Assembly (NCBI GenBank): GCA_946635125.1
Contig: CAMPBB010000049.1
Location: forward strand, 1 to 5,103
Length of the DNA stretch: 5,103 nucleotides
Origin: an uncultured Clostridia bacterium
Lineage (GTDB): Bacteria; Bacillota; Clostridia; Christensenellales; UBA1242
Direction: 5' to 3'
The position numbers were made by a program, and so were the translations under genes. The stretch's first letter is position 1. Each line of letters starts with the position of its first letter. Of this stretch, positions 4,162-5,103 are shown in pieces. The notes under the pieces were generated by a model. It had not been told where the DNA came from. It made no database searches and saw nothing but the letters and a program-made list of their open reading frames with translations.

Positions 4162-5103
4162 TTATAATAAAATGATTGAATCTTCGTCGATTAACCCCAT
4201 AAGTTCATTCATTAAAGCATTGCTCCCATCAACTCTTTCTGGAAACAAAACCGCTCCACCAGTTGTTGAACATCTTGCCTTAACTGGAATTTTTCCAGAA
4301 TATCTTCTCAAAATCTTTTGAACTCTTTCAACAAGAGTTTTGTCTTGTAAGTTAAACTTTAAGAACAATTTTTTGTCTATTGTTTCAAATTTTGGTGTTT
4401 CTTTGCTTGCATTCCACTCTGATATTTCTTCCAAAATTATGCTTGGCCTTTCATTTTCTCGTATGCTTATTCTTCCCTTTAAGTTAACAATGTTGTTTTC
4501 AATAAACACGTTTTTAAACTGTTCATAAGCTTTGTTAAAAGCCATAACTTCAAAAGGTCCAAACAAATCTTCAATTGTGATGATTGCCATATCCTTGCCA
4601 GCTTTTGTTGTTATTTTCTTGATATTTGTGATTATTCCACCTGCGGTGATATTTTGCCCGTCTTTCACATTTTCGTAGAAAATTTCCTCAATTTCGCCTG
4701 CTTCGTTTCGAACTTCTTCACCAACAAGCATTGATGAGTTAAATGTGAAGTTTTCAAGTTCATCTCTAAATGGCTCTAATGGGTGACCACTAATGTATAC
4801 TCCCAAAACATCTTTTTCCAGTTTTAACTTTTGAGAATTATGATATTCTGGAATGTTTGGATATTCAATTTTGTTTATTGTGTTATCTTTTTGAATCATT
4901 GTGTCAAAAAGCGTCATTTGCCCTTCTGCTTGATTTTTCTTGTCTGCTGAAACCATTTCAACAACAGATTCATAAACAGCATGCAGTTGTGACCTGCTAA
5001 CACCAAAGCAGCCAAACGCACCACCCCAAATCATTGATTCCAAAAATCTTTTGTTGCTGGCTTGCCCGCCCATTCGATATAAAAAGTTTGTTAGGTCAGT
5101 GAA
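4162..5103 (-). CDS. dnaE: DNA polymerase III alpha subunit, C-terminal part (cut by window edge)
   Basis: The last 313 residues of the replicative polymerase DnaE are present; the frame stays open to the window edge (FTDLTNFLYRMGG), so polymerase and PHP domains lie outside. The visible part begins with the helix-hairpin-helix region (ASNKRFLESMIWGGAF, the counterpart of the family's NKRxLESLIKAGAFD). Then come an internal beta-clamp-binding motif QMTLF (residues 62-66 of the partial protein), the conserved LGVYISGHPLE (100-110), an OB-fold of the tRNA-anticodon type that binds single-stranded DNA (about 151-228) and the usual small C-terminal alpha/beta domain ending in DEDSIILL. The ATG at 5073 is an internal methionine and not the start. 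The stop TAA is 15 nt before pfkA, which makes the two one operon. The Asp usual after GAF is Gly here; nothing else looks broken. Confidence 0.95.
   Translation of the reverse strand, partial: FTDLTNFLYRMGGQASNKRFLESMIWGGAFGCFGVSRSQLHAVYESVVEMVSADKKNQAEGQMTLFDTMIQKDNTINKIEYPNIPEYHNSQKLKLEKDVLGVYISGHPLEPFRDELENFTFNSSMLVGEEVRNEAGEIEEIFYENVKDGQNITAGGIITNIKKITTKAGKDMAIITIEDLFGPFEVMAFNKAYEQFKNVFIENNIVNLKGRISIRENERPSIILEEISEWNASKETPKFETIDKKLFLKFNLQDKTLVERVQKILRRYSGKIPVKARCSTTGGAVLFPERVDGSNALMNELMGLIDEDSIILL

Noticed and set aside
3896..4321. Plus-strand open frame opposite pfkA and dnaE
   Set aside because: It is antisense to two well-identified genes, has no ribosome binding site and encodes no recognisable protein.

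Overview
The window is A+T-rich, and its genes use Shine-Dalgarno sites, sigma-A-type promoters and TAA/TAG stops. Gene content (a dnaE-pfkA pair, a tRNA-Leu with anticodon AAG, a membrane-anchored XRE regulator) suggests a low-GC Firmicutes/Bacillota-type genome, perhaps an uncultured gut lineage. This placement rests on style and gene order, not on a marker phylogeny. Tryptophan is read from TGG and no reading frame needs TGA as a sense codon, so the standard bacterial code fits.

Layout from left to right: the 3' part of a tRNA-Leu(AAG) gene (+, 1-75). A minus-strand orphan protein of 417 residues (123-1376) with two membrane segments flanked on both sides by coiled coils; it has a near-ideal promoter, and a perfect 10-bp inverted repeat links its promoter to its ribosome binding site. 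A minus-strand cytoplasmic SGNH/GDSL hydrolase (1487-2254). A divergent control region (2255-2453) with two face-away promoters and repeated TTCCACCAA-type boxes. A plus-strand XRE regulator with four membrane helices (2454-3122), apparently made from a leaderless mRNA. A bidirectional terminator (3121-3150). A minus-strand dnaE-pfkA operon (5103-3151), of which dnaE is cut by the window edge.

The dnaE-pfkA pair is housekeeping: replicative polymerase followed after 15 nt by glycolytic phosphofructokinase. The middle section (orphan membrane coiled-coil protein, SGNH hydrolase, membrane XRE regulator) looks accessory; whether the three genes work together is not shown by the sequence, though the XRE gene and the hydrolase share one control region.

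Most worth a second look: the orphan protein with its operator-like repeat; the phosphofructokinase, which keeps the catalytic core but has Cys124, Lys243, Tyr249 and an apparently dismantled allosteric site; the leaderless XRE gene with an A9 tract at the junction of its DNA-binding and membrane halves; and the A34 tRNA-Leu. I found no CRISPR array, insertion sequence or recognisable defence system.
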